DNA of 12,735 bases from Bacteroidales bacterium UBA3724 (GTDB lineage: Bacteria; Bacteroidota; Bacteroidia; Bacteroidales; P3). Below are positions 5,346 to 12,684 of this stretch, piece after piece. The DNA is taken from assembly GCA_002371315.1 (NCBI GenBank), contig DFHL01000086.1:1-12735 (forward strand). The letters are read 5' to 3'. Below the pieces are notes generated by a model. That model was not told where the DNA came from, searched no databases, and worked only from the letters and a program-made list of their open reading frames with translations. Position numbers and translations under genes: made by a program. Position 1 is the first letter of the stretch; each line of letters begins with the position of its first letter.

Positions 5346-6848
5346 ATGAAACGAATTATGACGTTGATTGCTGCTGTGACCCTGGCGTTTTCGGCCGTGG
5401 CACAGAAGGGTGAGATTAACAATTATATCGGGCTTACTGTCAGTCCTTTCGGATTGAACACTATGCTGTGCCAGCCCACCGACGGCACGCACTACCTGAA
5501 GCTTGGACTGGGCGCGGGGCTGCACTACAATCATTTCTTTGGCGAGCATTTCGGCTTTGGGCTGGGTGTGCACTACGACCGTGTGCGCTCGGCTACCAAC
5601 TACAATATCACCGAGGTGACCCCGGGGCTCACGCATACGGACAACCCTAATGTCGTCTACGACCTGAACACGCAGTACGACAACTGGACTGAACGCCAGA
5701 CTGTCAATGTGTTGAGCGTTCCTGTCGAGCTTTTCTGGCGCAATGTCATCAACAAGCGCTGGACGGTTCTGGCCGGCCTGGGCGTGGCGTTCGACCTGCC
5801 TCTGTCGGGCAAGTACACGGCCGAAGAGGGAACCTATACCACTTCGGGCTATTTCCCCGCGCTGGGATATACGGTTTACGACCTGCCTTCGCACGGTTTC
5901 GGTACGTACAATGCTGATGTCGAGCACGATATCAATGGCCTGAAACTTGGCGTAAGCGTTATGGCCGACTTCGGCTACCGCCTGAGCCTGAAGAACAACT
6001 GGGGACTTTATTTCGGTGTCTATGGCGGCTATTGCGTCAACAGTATGGCCGACGAGAGCGAGAATCCGCTGGTCAATATTGCCGACGACGCCACGCATAC
6101 CTACAACGGCACCTTTGCCTCCAACCAAATCAGCGGCCTGCATCTGCTCCGCGCCGGCGTAAAGCTGGGCATCGACCTGGGCTGGCTGGGTGGCAAGCGC
6201 AAGGCTGAGATGCTGGCCGCCGAACAGGCTGCCCGCGAGAAGGCCGAGGCTGAGCGTCTGGCTCGCGAAAAGGCTGAGGCCGAGGCCCGTGCCGCTGCCG
6301 AGAAGCTGGCACGCGAGAAGGCCGAAGCCGATCGTTTGGCTCGCGAAAAGGCCGAGGCTGAGGCCCGTGCCGCCGCCGAACGTGCCGCCCGCGCCAAGGC
6401 TGAAGCCGAGGCTCGCGCCCGCGAACAGGCTCTGCTGGACAGCATTGCTGCTCTCCAGGCCAATATGCCTGCCAAGCCGGTGACGCGCGTCGAAATGCAG
6501 AAGCAGCTTGACGACATCAACGCTACGGTTTACTTCGAAACCAAGGGCACCACGCCAAAGTTCGATGCCAAGACGGATGCCATCATCCATACGCTCTGCG
6601 CCTCGATGATGGTGGACAGCAAGCTGAAGGCCGAAATCACCGGCCACACCGACAACACCGGCACGCCGGCCGTGAATATGAAGTACGGAACCAAGCGCGC
6701 CGAGGCCCTGAAGAAGTATATGGTCAGCCTGGGTGCCCCAGCTGCCAACATCGAAATCAAGAGCCGCGGCGAGGAGGAGCCCATCGCCCCCAACGACAGC
6801 GATGAGAACCGCGCCAAGAACCGCCGCGCTACGGTAGTCCTGAAATAG
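5346..6848 (+). CDS. OmpA-family outer-membrane protein with long internal coiled coil
   Basis: A 500-residue outer-membrane protein predicted to anchor the envelope to peptidoglycan. The signal peptide is 1-19, with cleavage likely after AVA. Residues about 22-282 are rich in alternating beta segments with aromatic ends (YIGLTVSPFG, LGLGAGLHYNHFF, FGFGLGVHYDRV, LYFGVYGGY), as in a barrel. Residues 284-370 are an Ala/Glu/Lys/Arg-rich coiled coil containing a duplicated 26-residue unit (297-322 and 323-348). Residues about 385-500 are an OmpA domain with TGHTDNTG (432-439, D436), KRAEALKKYM (R451) and the terminal NRAKNRRATVVL; D436 and R451 sit where OmpA domains bind diaminopimelate. Classical OmpA lacks such a long coil, which could act as a periplasmic spacer. 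The gene is probably expressed from the promoter at 3743-3772 and ends at a strong terminator. Confidence 0.93.
   Translation: MKRIMTLIAAVTLAFSAVAQKGEINNYIGLTVSPFGLNTMLCQPTDGTHYLKLGLGAGLHYNHFFGEHFGFGLGVHYDRVRSATNYNITEVTPGLTHTDNPNVVYDLNTQYDNWTERQTVNVLSVPVELFWRNVINKRWTVLAGLGVAFDLPLSGKYTAEEGTYTTSGYFPALGYTVYDLPSHGFGTYNADVEHDINGLKLGVSVMADFGYRLSLKNNWGLYFGVYGGYCVNSMADESENPLVNIADDATHTYNGTFASNQISGLHLLRAGVKLGIDLGWLGGKRKAEMLAAEQAAREKAEAERLAREKAEAEARAAAEKLAREKAEADRLAREKAEAEARAAAERAARAKAEAEARAREQALLDSIAALQANMPAKPVTRVEMQKQLDDINATVYFETKGTTPKFDAKTDAIIHTLCASMMVDSKLKAEITGHTDNTGTPAVNMKYGTKRAEALKKYMVSLGAPAANIEIKSRGEEEPIAPNDSDENRAKNRRATVVLK
6234..6389 (+). repeat. Two tandem 78-bp units coding for the OmpA-protein coiled coil
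   Basis: Positions 6234-6311 and 6312-6389 each encode 26 residues of the pattern REKAEA-(E/D)-RLAREKAEAEARAAAE. The copies differ at residue 7 (E or D) and in the last four positions (EKLA or ERAA). The nucleotides differ more than the protein, mainly at third positions, so the duplication is not recent. Each copy is itself two related blocks of about 13 residues. Unequal recombination here could change the length of the coiled coil. Confidence 0.85.
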
Positions 6849-6870
6849 CGACAACAGAGTGTAATGAAAG

Positions 6871-6915
6871 CGTCGGGGCACTTCCGGAATGGAAACGCCC
6901 CGATGTTTTTTTTTT
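6871..6915 (+). terminator. Intrinsic terminator after the OmpA gene
   Basis: A 9-bp stem pairs CGTCGGGGC (6871-6879) with GCCCCGATG (6897-6905), with one G-T wobble. Ten T follow at 6906-6915. The loop holds a small inner TTCC/GGAA match. It lies about 20 bp after the OmpA stop and before the convergent sialidase gene, so it should end the rightward unit. The minus-strand side lacks a good U tract, so it is probably one-directional. Confidence 0.93.
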
Positions 6916-6954
6916 GTGAAAAGGCGGTTTGCTGTCGGTCGAAGCAGGAGCCGC

Positions 6955-8124
6955 CTATCGTGGCAAATCGTGCGGGGCTATGTACTTGTACCATATCTCG
7001 CAGGCTCCGTCAGGGTTCTGCTCGAGCATCACGCCGATGCCTCCTTTGGGCAGGCGTGTGAGCGACGAGTAGACCGAGGGGCCTTCGAAAAGCGTCATTG
7101 TGTGCTGCCAGCTTTGCCCCTCGTCGTGACTGGCGAAAAGGCTCACATTTTCGCGATTCATAGAGTGGGGAAGGCTGTGCAGCAGCAGGTTGCTGCTGTC
7201 GCCGCAGTCGATGGCTGTCACACGCAGTATGTCGCCGTTGCAGGCATTGGCGGTCAGGTCGTTCCAGCGGCCTTGTGTGCCCCACGTCTGTCCGCAGTCG
7301 CTGCTGCGGTTGTAGCCGCGGGCACCGCTCTGGCGCACGCTGATGATGATGGTGCCGTCGACAAGTTCCATCAGCTTGGCTTCGTCGCCGCCGCTGTAGG
7401 CGCGGCCGGAGACACTCCAAGTATGACCGTTGTCGTCGCTATAGACCACAAAGTTGTCGAGGATATTGTTGCCTGTACGTCGCACCATAGCGGCGGCAAA
7501 CATAATGCGGCCGGCCTTGTTGCCGCGCGTCAGACGCAGACCGTTGCCTGAACCGAAAAAGGAGCCCTTGTAGTTGCGGCAGGTGGCGTTGGTGGCACGG
7601 CTGCCCCACAGCTGGGCGGTGATTTCCTCGGGCTCGCTCCAGGTTTGGCCGCCGTCGCTGCTGCGGCACACATAGCTGCGTTGCGGGTCGTCCTCGGTCG
7701 AAGACCACAGGCCATTGCCGCCAACAAAGACGCAAACCACATCGCCGTTGGTGCACTGCACCAAGGCGGCGTCGCCAAAGCCTTGTTTGCGTCCGGTCCC
7801 TGCGGCTATGGTCACGGGCTCGCTCCACGTGTGGCCGCCGTCGGTGCTGCGGCGCGACACGATGTCGATATCCTCGGGCAGGTCGGCTTCGTTGTATTTG
7901 CGGCGGTCGCAGGTCATAAGCAGCGTGCCGTCGTCGAGGCACAGCACTGCCGGGATGCGCCAATTGGCGCTGCCATAGTCGCCGGGGCGGAACAGGCAGA
8001 CTTCGAAGCTCGCTGTAGTGTCTTCGGTTGGCGCTTGCCAGTGCTGTTGTGTGGCCTCGCCTGCCGTCTTTCGGCAACAGGCAACGAGAATGGCAAGCAT
8101 TGTCAATGCGATAGCCCGTTTCAT
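6955..8124 (-). CDS. Exo-alpha-sialidase (GH33-type), predicted lipoprotein
   Basis: Releases terminal sialic acid from host glycoconjugates at the cell surface or in the periplasm. The 389-residue protein has a lipoprotein signal with lipobox LVAC (13-16, C16). The sialidase hallmarks are WRIP at 55-58 with triad arginine R56, and five Asp boxes (S-x-D-x-G-x-T/S-W) at 93-100, 155-162, 229-236, 274-281 and 332-339. YNEADLPEDIDIV (77-89) should carry the acid/base Asp. E248 in GGDEAK and Y352 in PSVYSSL are candidates for the Glu/Tyr nucleophile pair; R264 or R273 may be another triad arginine. No carbohydrate-binding module is present. The mature part has 11 cysteines besides C16 and C17, one inside the fourth Asp box, which is unusual. 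It is last in the six-gene run, and no nanA, nanE or sialic acid transporter gene is nearby. Confidence 0.93.
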   Translation of the reverse strand: MKRAIALTMLAILVACCRKTAGEATQQHWQAPTEDTTASFEVCLFRPGDYGSANWRIPAVLCLDDGTLLMTCDRRKYNEADLPEDIDIVSRRSTDGGHTWSEPVTIAAGTGRKQGFGDAALVQCTNGDVVCVFVGGNGLWSSTEDDPQRSYVCRSSDGGQTWSEPEEITAQLWGSRATNATCRNYKGSFFGSGNGLRLTRGNKAGRIMFAAAMVRRTGNNILDNFVVYSDDNGHTWSVSGRAYSGGDEAKLMELVDGTIIISVRQSGARGYNRSSDCGQTWGTQGRWNDLTANACNGDILRVTAIDCGDSSNLLLHSLPHSMNRENVSLFASHDEGQSWQHTMTLFEGPSVYSSLTRLPKGGIGVMLEQNPDGACEIWYKYIAPHDLPR

Positions 8125-8144
8125 AATGATATTCTTTTTAGTGG

Positions 8145-8618
8145 TTAGAATATTTCTTTGATTGTCTGCGGGATACCGTTGACGATGAAGCTGTCGCCGA
8201 CGGCTTTGCCTTTCAGGGCCAGATAGATTGGCGTCTGGGCGCTGATGGCGAAATAATACTGCATCCCTGTGGGCGACTCGGTGTCGTTGACGACAAACTT
8301 GCCGGCGCCGATGCTGAGGAAGAATCGCTGCTTGTCGGTGACGACGATGGCGCCGTGCTCGGCCCGGTCGAAGGGCGGCATACGCATCGCCTCCTGCAGG
8401 TAGCGCAGGCTGGCATTGGCGTTGCTGAGCTGCTTGGCGTACATATCGCGCGCCCGCATCATCTTGGTGCGGTAGCTGTCGTAGCGGTCCACGTTGGCAC
8501 CGTAGTCGTTGCTCTGCTGCTGTGCCGAGTCCATCTCCTGCTTGGCAACGGCGGCGATGTGCTGCTGGTGGGCCGTCAGGGCCTGAATTACACGTATGCG
8601 TTTTTCTTCGCGTGTCAT
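8145..8618 (-). CDS. GreA/GreB-like protein (transcript cleavage factor fold)
   Basis: A 157-residue protein whose layout follows GreA. Residues about 1-80 are a charged helical hairpin and about 85-157 a compact C-terminal domain. The C-terminal block ISAQTPIYLALKGKAVGD resembles the GreA segment in which ISxxSP is followed by a LxGKxxGD-like pattern, and the end TIKEIF fits the last strand. In the helical part, YAKQLSNANASLRYL recalls the GreA region before its linker. The tip of the hairpin (NDYGANVDRYDSY, 37-49) has D38, D44 and D47, but the GreA GDLKENAEY sequence is not conserved. It may therefore be a divergent anti-pause or RNA-polymerase-channel factor rather than a true GreA. It starts 4 bp after the upstream membrane-protein gene and ends 20 bp before the sialidase start. 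Confidence 0.62.
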   Translation of the reverse strand: MTREEKRIRVIQALTAHQQHIAAVAKQEMDSAQQQSNDYGANVDRYDSYRTKMMRARDMYAKQLSNANASLRYLQEAMRMPPFDRAEHGAIVVTDKQRFFLSIGAGKFVVNDTESPTGMQYYFAISAQTPIYLALKGKAVGDSFIVNGIPQTIKEIF

Positions 8619-8622
8619 AGGT

Positions 8623-9882
8623 TTATGAGGCTTTGCGTTTTGAACGAAGTTCTTTGGCTTTCGCCAGGCAGCGGCTCCAGTCCACCATCGAGAGGGCTGC
8701 TGCCAGAATTGCCACGGTGGCGGTGGCGAGGGTGCGATAGGTGAACCATTCGTGATGGAACGAATGGTGCGGCATAACCATCAGGTATGCAAACGGAATC
8801 AGGCCGACGGCAACGCATTGCAGGGCCAGTTTCCATCCGCCTTTGCGGTGGCAAATCAGGGCGAGTATTATCATTGCTGCGGCGGGGACCAGAATGAAGC
8901 CCCAATGGACGTGCGCCAGATTGGATGCCAGCGCGTCGCCAATGTAGGTCGAGCCGTTGTCGGTCCAGTGGCGGGCTTCGTCGTTGGCGTTTTTGAAGAC
9001 GTTCTCGCCGGTCAGCAGGGTGGCGACGACCCATTTCGAGCCCCAGGTCAGCGCGTAGCTCAGCGACCAGGTGGCACCGGCGCCGACAATCGTTGCAAAG
9101 GCGCTTTTCAGCTCAGTGTCGCGCCGTGCCGCGATGAGGGTCAGCAGGGGCAGCCCCAGCGTGATGGTCGGCACGGTAAGAAGGTCGAGATAGGCAGTGA
9201 GCGAGCCCAGCACAAGGAAGCACATCATTACGCTCCATCTGGCTTTCTGGCCGTTATAGGCCGTCCAGAGCATTCCCGCCAAAGCAATCAGCAGCACCGG
9301 CGCAAACTGCAGCGAGAACTGCATAACGAAGACGTTGACCGCCATCAGGCCGACGGCGACAGCCAGGGCGATGCCCTTGCCCACGCGTCGCCACAAGGCC
9401 GTAAAACACCACAGCATAGCAAGGGAAGTGATGATATACAGGATGAACCGTATCGTCGGCATAGCAGAAAAAACGAGCGCAATGCGCGTCAGGAAAGAAC
9501 TGCCGTGCCAATAGCGGGCATAGTGGATGATGTGTTCGCCCTTCTCCGAGCCGTAGACGGCCCCGCGCAGGTTGTCGCACGAGGTGAGGTCCCAGAAGGT
9601 GTGCCGCGGATTGAGCAGGATGCCCTTGGGCCCTTCCTTGCGCAGGTTCAGCGCCTCGTTGATTATCAGCGCGTCGGTGAAGTTGTCGAGCTTGTAGCCG
9701 TCAAGGGGGATGATGGCCTTGGGATAGTCCTCGCCCAGGTCGCCCTTGTCCAGGCTCCATTCGACGTGCTGGCGCACCTTGCCGTCGGGCATAAGGTAGG
9801 CAACGCCGCCAATCAGCAGATAGGCGGCGATGAGCAGCAGAAACAGGGCTGCGGCTTTCAGTAGGGGCTTTTGCGTTTTCAT
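8623..9882 (-). CDS. Polytopic inner-membrane protein, possible GT-C-type glycosyltransferase
   Basis: A 419-residue membrane protein with about ten predicted transmembrane segments (roughly 8-30, 138-161, 168-188, 191-208, 214-229, 232-250, 262-285, 326-343, 350-370 and 381-400). Between the first two lies a soluble loop of about 105 residues. It contains DGYKLDNFTDALIINEA (61-77) and HYARYWHGSSF (120-130), with several Asp, His and Arg residues that could form an active site. The C-terminus is basic. A large first extracytoplasmic loop with acidic residues followed by many helices is the layout of lipid-phosphosugar-dependent GT-C enzymes, but I do not recognise a named family. The start overlaps the stop of the GT2 gene as ATGA, which supports a shared pathway. 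It could instead be a flippase or an unrelated membrane protein. Confidence 0.8.
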   Translation of the reverse strand: MKTQKPLLKAAALFLLLIAAYLLIGGVAYLMPDGKVRQHVEWSLDKGDLGEDYPKAIIPLDGYKLDNFTDALIINEALNLRKEGPKGILLNPRHTFWDLTSCDNLRGAVYGSEKGEHIIHYARYWHGSSFLTRIALVFSAMPTIRFILYIITSLAMLWCFTALWRRVGKGIALAVAVGLMAVNVFVMQFSLQFAPVLLIALAGMLWTAYNGQKARWSVMMCFLVLGSLTAYLDLLTVPTITLGLPLLTLIAARRDTELKSAFATIVGAGATWSLSYALTWGSKWVVATLLTGENVFKNANDEARHWTDNGSTYIGDALASNLAHVHWGFILVPAAAMIILALICHRKGGWKLALQCVAVGLIPFAYLMVMPHHSFHHEWFTYRTLATATVAILAAALSMVDWSRCLAKAKELRSKRKAS

Positions 9883-10808
9883 TGTGCCGATGTTTCGAAT
9901 TCGATAATCTTCAGTTCGTACATTTTTCTGTCTTTCTGCACGATAACGTCAAGGATGAGCCCTGTGAAAAGCGACATCAGCGCCGCCATACCGATAAACA
10001 GCGACAGGAAAAGCGTCGGGAATCGCGGCACCAGTCCCGTGTGCAGGTATTCGACAAAGACCGGCAGGAAAAAAGCCACTGCCAGCAGCGCCAGCAGGGC
10101 GGCCAGCAGGCCGAAGAAGCGCATCGGCTTGTATTCGCGGAAAAGCAGAAGGATGGTGTTCAGCACTTTGCGTCCGTCGTGCAGGGTGCGGAGCTTCGAG
10201 GCGCTGCCGCCAGCCTCGCGGTCGCGGTATTCGATAGGGATTTCCTCGACCACAAACCGCTTGTCGAGGGCGTGCAGCGTCATCTCGGTTTCGATTTCGA
10301 AATGGGGGCTCATCACCGGGAACAGCTTCACGAAGCGGCGGCTGAAGGCACGGTAGCCGGTCATAATGTCGCGAATGTCGCTGTGGTAGATGTGTCGCAC
10401 CAGGTTGCGGACGATGCGGTTGCCGAAGCCGTGCATAGGGCGCTTGTTCTCACCGAAGTAGGTGGTCGAAAGGCGGTCGCCCACAGCCATATCCACTCCG
10501 CGCCGCGTCACGGCCTCCACCAGCTTCGGGGCCGCCTCGGCGGGGTAGGTGCCGTCGCCGTCCACGATGAGGTAGCACTCGGCGTCGACCTCGCGGAACA
10601 TACGCCGCACCACGTTCCCCTTGCCCTGCTGCCGTTCGTGGCGCACTATGGCGCCAGCCTCGGCGGCCAGGCGGGCGGTGTCGTCGACCGAGTTGTTGTC
10701 GTAGACATAGACAACAGCTTCCGGCAGCACTTGCCGGAAGCTGTTCACTACGTTCTTTATAGCTGTGGCCTCGTCCTTGCAGGGAATGAGGATGGCTATT
10801 TTGTCCAT
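9879..10808 (-). CDS. GT2 glycosyltransferase, DPM/GtrB-like, with two C-terminal membrane helices
   Basis: Probably transfers a sugar from a nucleotide donor to polyprenyl phosphate at the cytoplasmic face of the inner membrane. The 309-residue protein begins with the GT-A fold: AILIPCKDEA (5-14), VYDNNSVDDT (35-44) and the metal-binding DGDGT (83-87). DIMTGYRAFSRRF (147-159) is the acceptor-side motif common in dolichol-phosphate-mannose synthase-like enzymes, and EIPIEYRDREAGGSASKL (189-206) follows. Two transmembrane segments lie at about 229-252 and 262-288, as in GtrB and ArnC relatives. The gene is 12 bp from the aminotransferase and overlaps the next gene by 4 bases. ManC elsewhere in the window makes GDP-mannose, a possible but unproven donor. 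Confidence 0.9.
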   Translation of the reverse strand: MDKIAILIPCKDEATAIKNVVNSFRQVLPEAVVYVYDNNSVDDTARLAAEAGAIVRHERQQGKGNVVRRMFREVDAECYLIVDGDGTYPAEAAPKLVEAVTRRGVDMAVGDRLSTTYFGENKRPMHGFGNRIVRNLVRHIYHSDIRDIMTGYRAFSRRFVKLFPVMSPHFEIETEMTLHALDKRFVVEEIPIEYRDREAGGSASKLRTLHDGRKVLNTILLLFREYKPMRFFGLLAALLALLAVAFFLPVFVEYLHTGLVPRFPTLFLSLFIGMAALMSLFTGLILDVIVQKDRKMYELKIIEFETSAQ

Positions 10809-10820
10809 ATCGGCAGGCTG

Positions 10821-12035
10821 TTATCTGCGTCCGGGATAGACCTTCAGGGCTTCGTCAAGGCATTTGACTGCGGCCTGCAGGTCCTCCTTGCAGAGGCAGT
10901 AGGTGATACGAGCCTGATGGCGTCCGCGCTCGGGGTCGACATAGAAACCCGTGGCCGGTGCCAGCATCACGGTGGCACCCTTGTAGCTGAAGTCGGTCAG
11001 CAGCCACTGGCAGAACTTGTCGCTGTCGTCGATAGGCAGGTCGATGACCGTGTAGAAGGCACCCTTGGGCATCGGGCAGAAGCAGCCCGGTATCTTGTTG
11101 ATGCCTTCGACGATGACGTTGCGGCGGGCCACATATTCGGCCTGCACCTTGTCGAAATACTCCTGCGGCGTGTCGACAGCGGCCTCGGCGAAGATCTGGC
11201 CGAACGACGGGGGCGACAGGCGGGCCTGTGCCAGGCGCATAGCGATGGCGTAGACCTCGCTGTTGCGGGTCACCATACAGCCCACGCGGGCTCCGCAGGC
11301 GCTGTAGCGCTTCGAGACCGAGTCGAACAGTATCGTGTTGCGTTCCAGGCCTTCAAGCTGCATAACGCTGAAGTGCTTATGGCCGTCGTAGCAGAATTCG
11401 CGGTACACCTCGTCGGCGAAGAGGAAGAGGTCGTACTTCTTGACCAGGCCGGCAACCTTGAGCAGCTCCTCGTGGGTGTAGAGATAGCCCGTGGGGTTGT
11501 TGGGGTTGCAGATCATAATGGCCTTGGTGTGGGGCGTGATGACCTTCTCGAAGTCCTCGATCGGGGGCAGTGCGAAGCCGGTCTTGATGTCGCTGGGGAT
11601 GGTGACGATCTTGGCGTCGCAGAGCTTGGCGAAGGTGTTGTAATTGGTATAGTAAGGCTCGGGGATGATGATTTCGTCGCCTGGGTTGAGGCAGACGGTG
11701 AAGGCCATCTGCAGAGCCTCGCTGCCGCCGGTGGTGACGATGACCTGGTTGGGGGTCACGTCGATGCCGTGGCGGTGGTAGTAGTTGCACAGGGCGCGGC
11801 GATAGCTGGGTATGCCGGCCGAGTGGCTGTATTCGAGCACGCCTTTCCATTCGGGCAGCTCGCGGGCCTTGTCGGCCAGTACGGCCAGGGCCCCCTTGGG
11901 GGTCTCGATGTCGGGCTGGCCGATGTTGAGGTGGTAGACGTGGACGCCGCGTTCCTTGGCGGCATCAGAAAAGGGGACGAGTTTGCGTATGGCCGACTGA
12001 GGCAGCTCGAGGCCTTTGTTTGAAATTTGTGGCAT
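10821..12035 (-). CDS. PLP-dependent class I aminotransferase (aspartate aminotransferase family)
   Basis: A 404-residue cytoplasmic fold-type I transaminase. Motifs in order are LNIGQPDIETP (36-46), YSHSAGIPSYR (69-79), the PLP phosphate-binding TTGGSEALQ (101-109), CNPNNPTGY (176-184, with the Asn that contacts the PLP ring), FADEVY (206-211, D208 for the pyridine nitrogen) and SVSKRYSACGARVG (239-252, Schiff-base lysine K242). The carboxylate-binding arginine is R376 in ARITYC. Length and intact catalytic residues indicate an active enzyme. The substrate (Asp, Ala or aromatic) cannot be fixed from the sequence. It lies 26 bp after the DUF1573 gene and 12 bp before the GT2 gene, so it is likely co-transcribed with genes that have no evident metabolic link. 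Confidence 0.93.
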   Translation of the reverse strand: MPQISNKGLELPQSAIRKLVPFSDAAKERGVHVYHLNIGQPDIETPKGALAVLADKARELPEWKGVLEYSHSAGIPSYRRALCNYYHRHGIDVTPNQVIVTTGGSEALQMAFTVCLNPGDEIIIPEPYYTNYNTFAKLCDAKIVTIPSDIKTGFALPPIEDFEKVITPHTKAIMICNPNNPTGYLYTHEELLKVAGLVKKYDLFLFADEVYREFCYDGHKHFSVMQLEGLERNTILFDSVSKRYSACGARVGCMVTRNSEVYAIAMRLAQARLSPPSFGQIFAEAAVDTPQEYFDKVQAEYVARRNVIVEGINKIPGCFCPMPKGAFYTVIDLPIDDSDKFCQWLLTDFSYKGATVMLAPATGFYVDPERGRHQARITYCLCKEDLQAAVKCLDEALKVYPGRR

Positions 12036-12061
12036 AGTTTTGTTGTTTGTAATGTTGTGTG

Positions 12062-12463
12062 TTATTCTACTTTACCCTTGATTTTGAGGGTGCTGCGCGG
12101 CGCGTTGATGGCGTTGCAGGTTACGGTGATGGTCTTGGTGAAGCTGCCCACGTTGTTGGTGTTGTAGCGCACCTTGATCGAGCCGGTCTGGCCTGGCATA
12201 ATGGGCTCCTTGGTCCAGGTGGGGACGGTGCAGCCGCAGCTGGCCTTGACGTTGCTCAGGATCAGGGGCTCGTTGCCTTCGTTGGTGAAGGTGAACTCGC
12301 AGTTGCCGTCGCCGCCCTTCTTGAGGGTGCCGTAGTTGTGCTCCTGCTCGGCGAAGGTGATTTTGGGGCCGTCGGCGGGCTGGTCTTTGGGTGTTGCCTC
12401 TTGGGCGTTAATGGTGGCGAAAGCCATACTGACAAAAAGACTTAACAAAAAGAATTTCTTCAT
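12062..12463 (-). CDS. Exported DUF1573 protein
   Basis: A 133-residue secreted or periplasmic protein with a Sec signal peptide (1-20: MKKFF, hydrophobic core, INA before QEA). It is followed by a single DUF1573 immunoglobulin-like beta domain. The family motif is visible: F37 and HNYGTLKKG (42-50), then FTFTNEGNEPLILSNVKASCGCTVP (57-81) with C76 and C78, then PGQTGSIKVRYNT (90-102). The paired cysteines are conserved in the family, but their function is unknown to me. It is first in the minus-strand run and lies just downstream of a TAACTTTG promoter element, so it is probably well expressed. No lipobox is seen. Confidence 0.92.
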   Translation of the reverse strand: MKKFFLLSLFVSMAFATINAQEATPKDQPADGPKITFAEQEHNYGTLKKGGDGNCEFTFTNEGNEPLILSNVKASCGCTVPTWTKEPIMPGQTGSIKVRYNTNNVGSFTKTITVTCNAINAPRSTLKIKGKVE

Positions 12464-12506
12464 AATAGGTAAATTTTTTAATGTTTTTTAGTCGATTTTC
12501 AATGTG

Positions 12507-12514
12507 CAAAGTTA
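12507..12514 (-). promoter_or_regulatory. Bacteroidetes -7 promoter element for the DUF1573-to-sialidase run
   Basis: On the minus strand this reads TAACTTTG, a perfect TAnnTTTG and the same octamer as at 3765-3772. The start site should be near 12500, giving a leader of about 37 nt before the ATG at 12463-12461. No clear -33 TTTG is present; A-tracts occupy that place. No other promoter was found within the six-gene run, so it may drive the whole unit. Confidence 0.75.
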
Positions 12515-12684
12515 CGATTTTTTTTTGTTGCTGTAGCTTTATGCGGTTTTTTTTGTTGCTTTTTTTGAATTTTTATGTTTTCGAAATTAGTATCCGTAAC
12601 ATCGGTTTTCTTGTCTTTATTAAACGCAAAAAAAAGAAAAAAGTCACACCGCCCCCTCTTTTTTGTTCCACCCGCACTGGCAGT

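Noticed and set aside
5271..6881. Minus-strand open frame of 536 codons opposite the OmpA gene
   Set aside because: Mirror of the OmpA gene; the low-complexity Gly/Leu/Phe-rich part is the complement of the coiled-coil codons.
9882..12023. Very long plus-strand open frame (713 codons) opposite the aminotransferase and GT2 genes
   Set aside because: It is antisense to two genes with complete catalytic motifs. The long open frame comes from high GC and biased codon use; its product is Val/Asp/Gly/His-rich with no recognisable domain.
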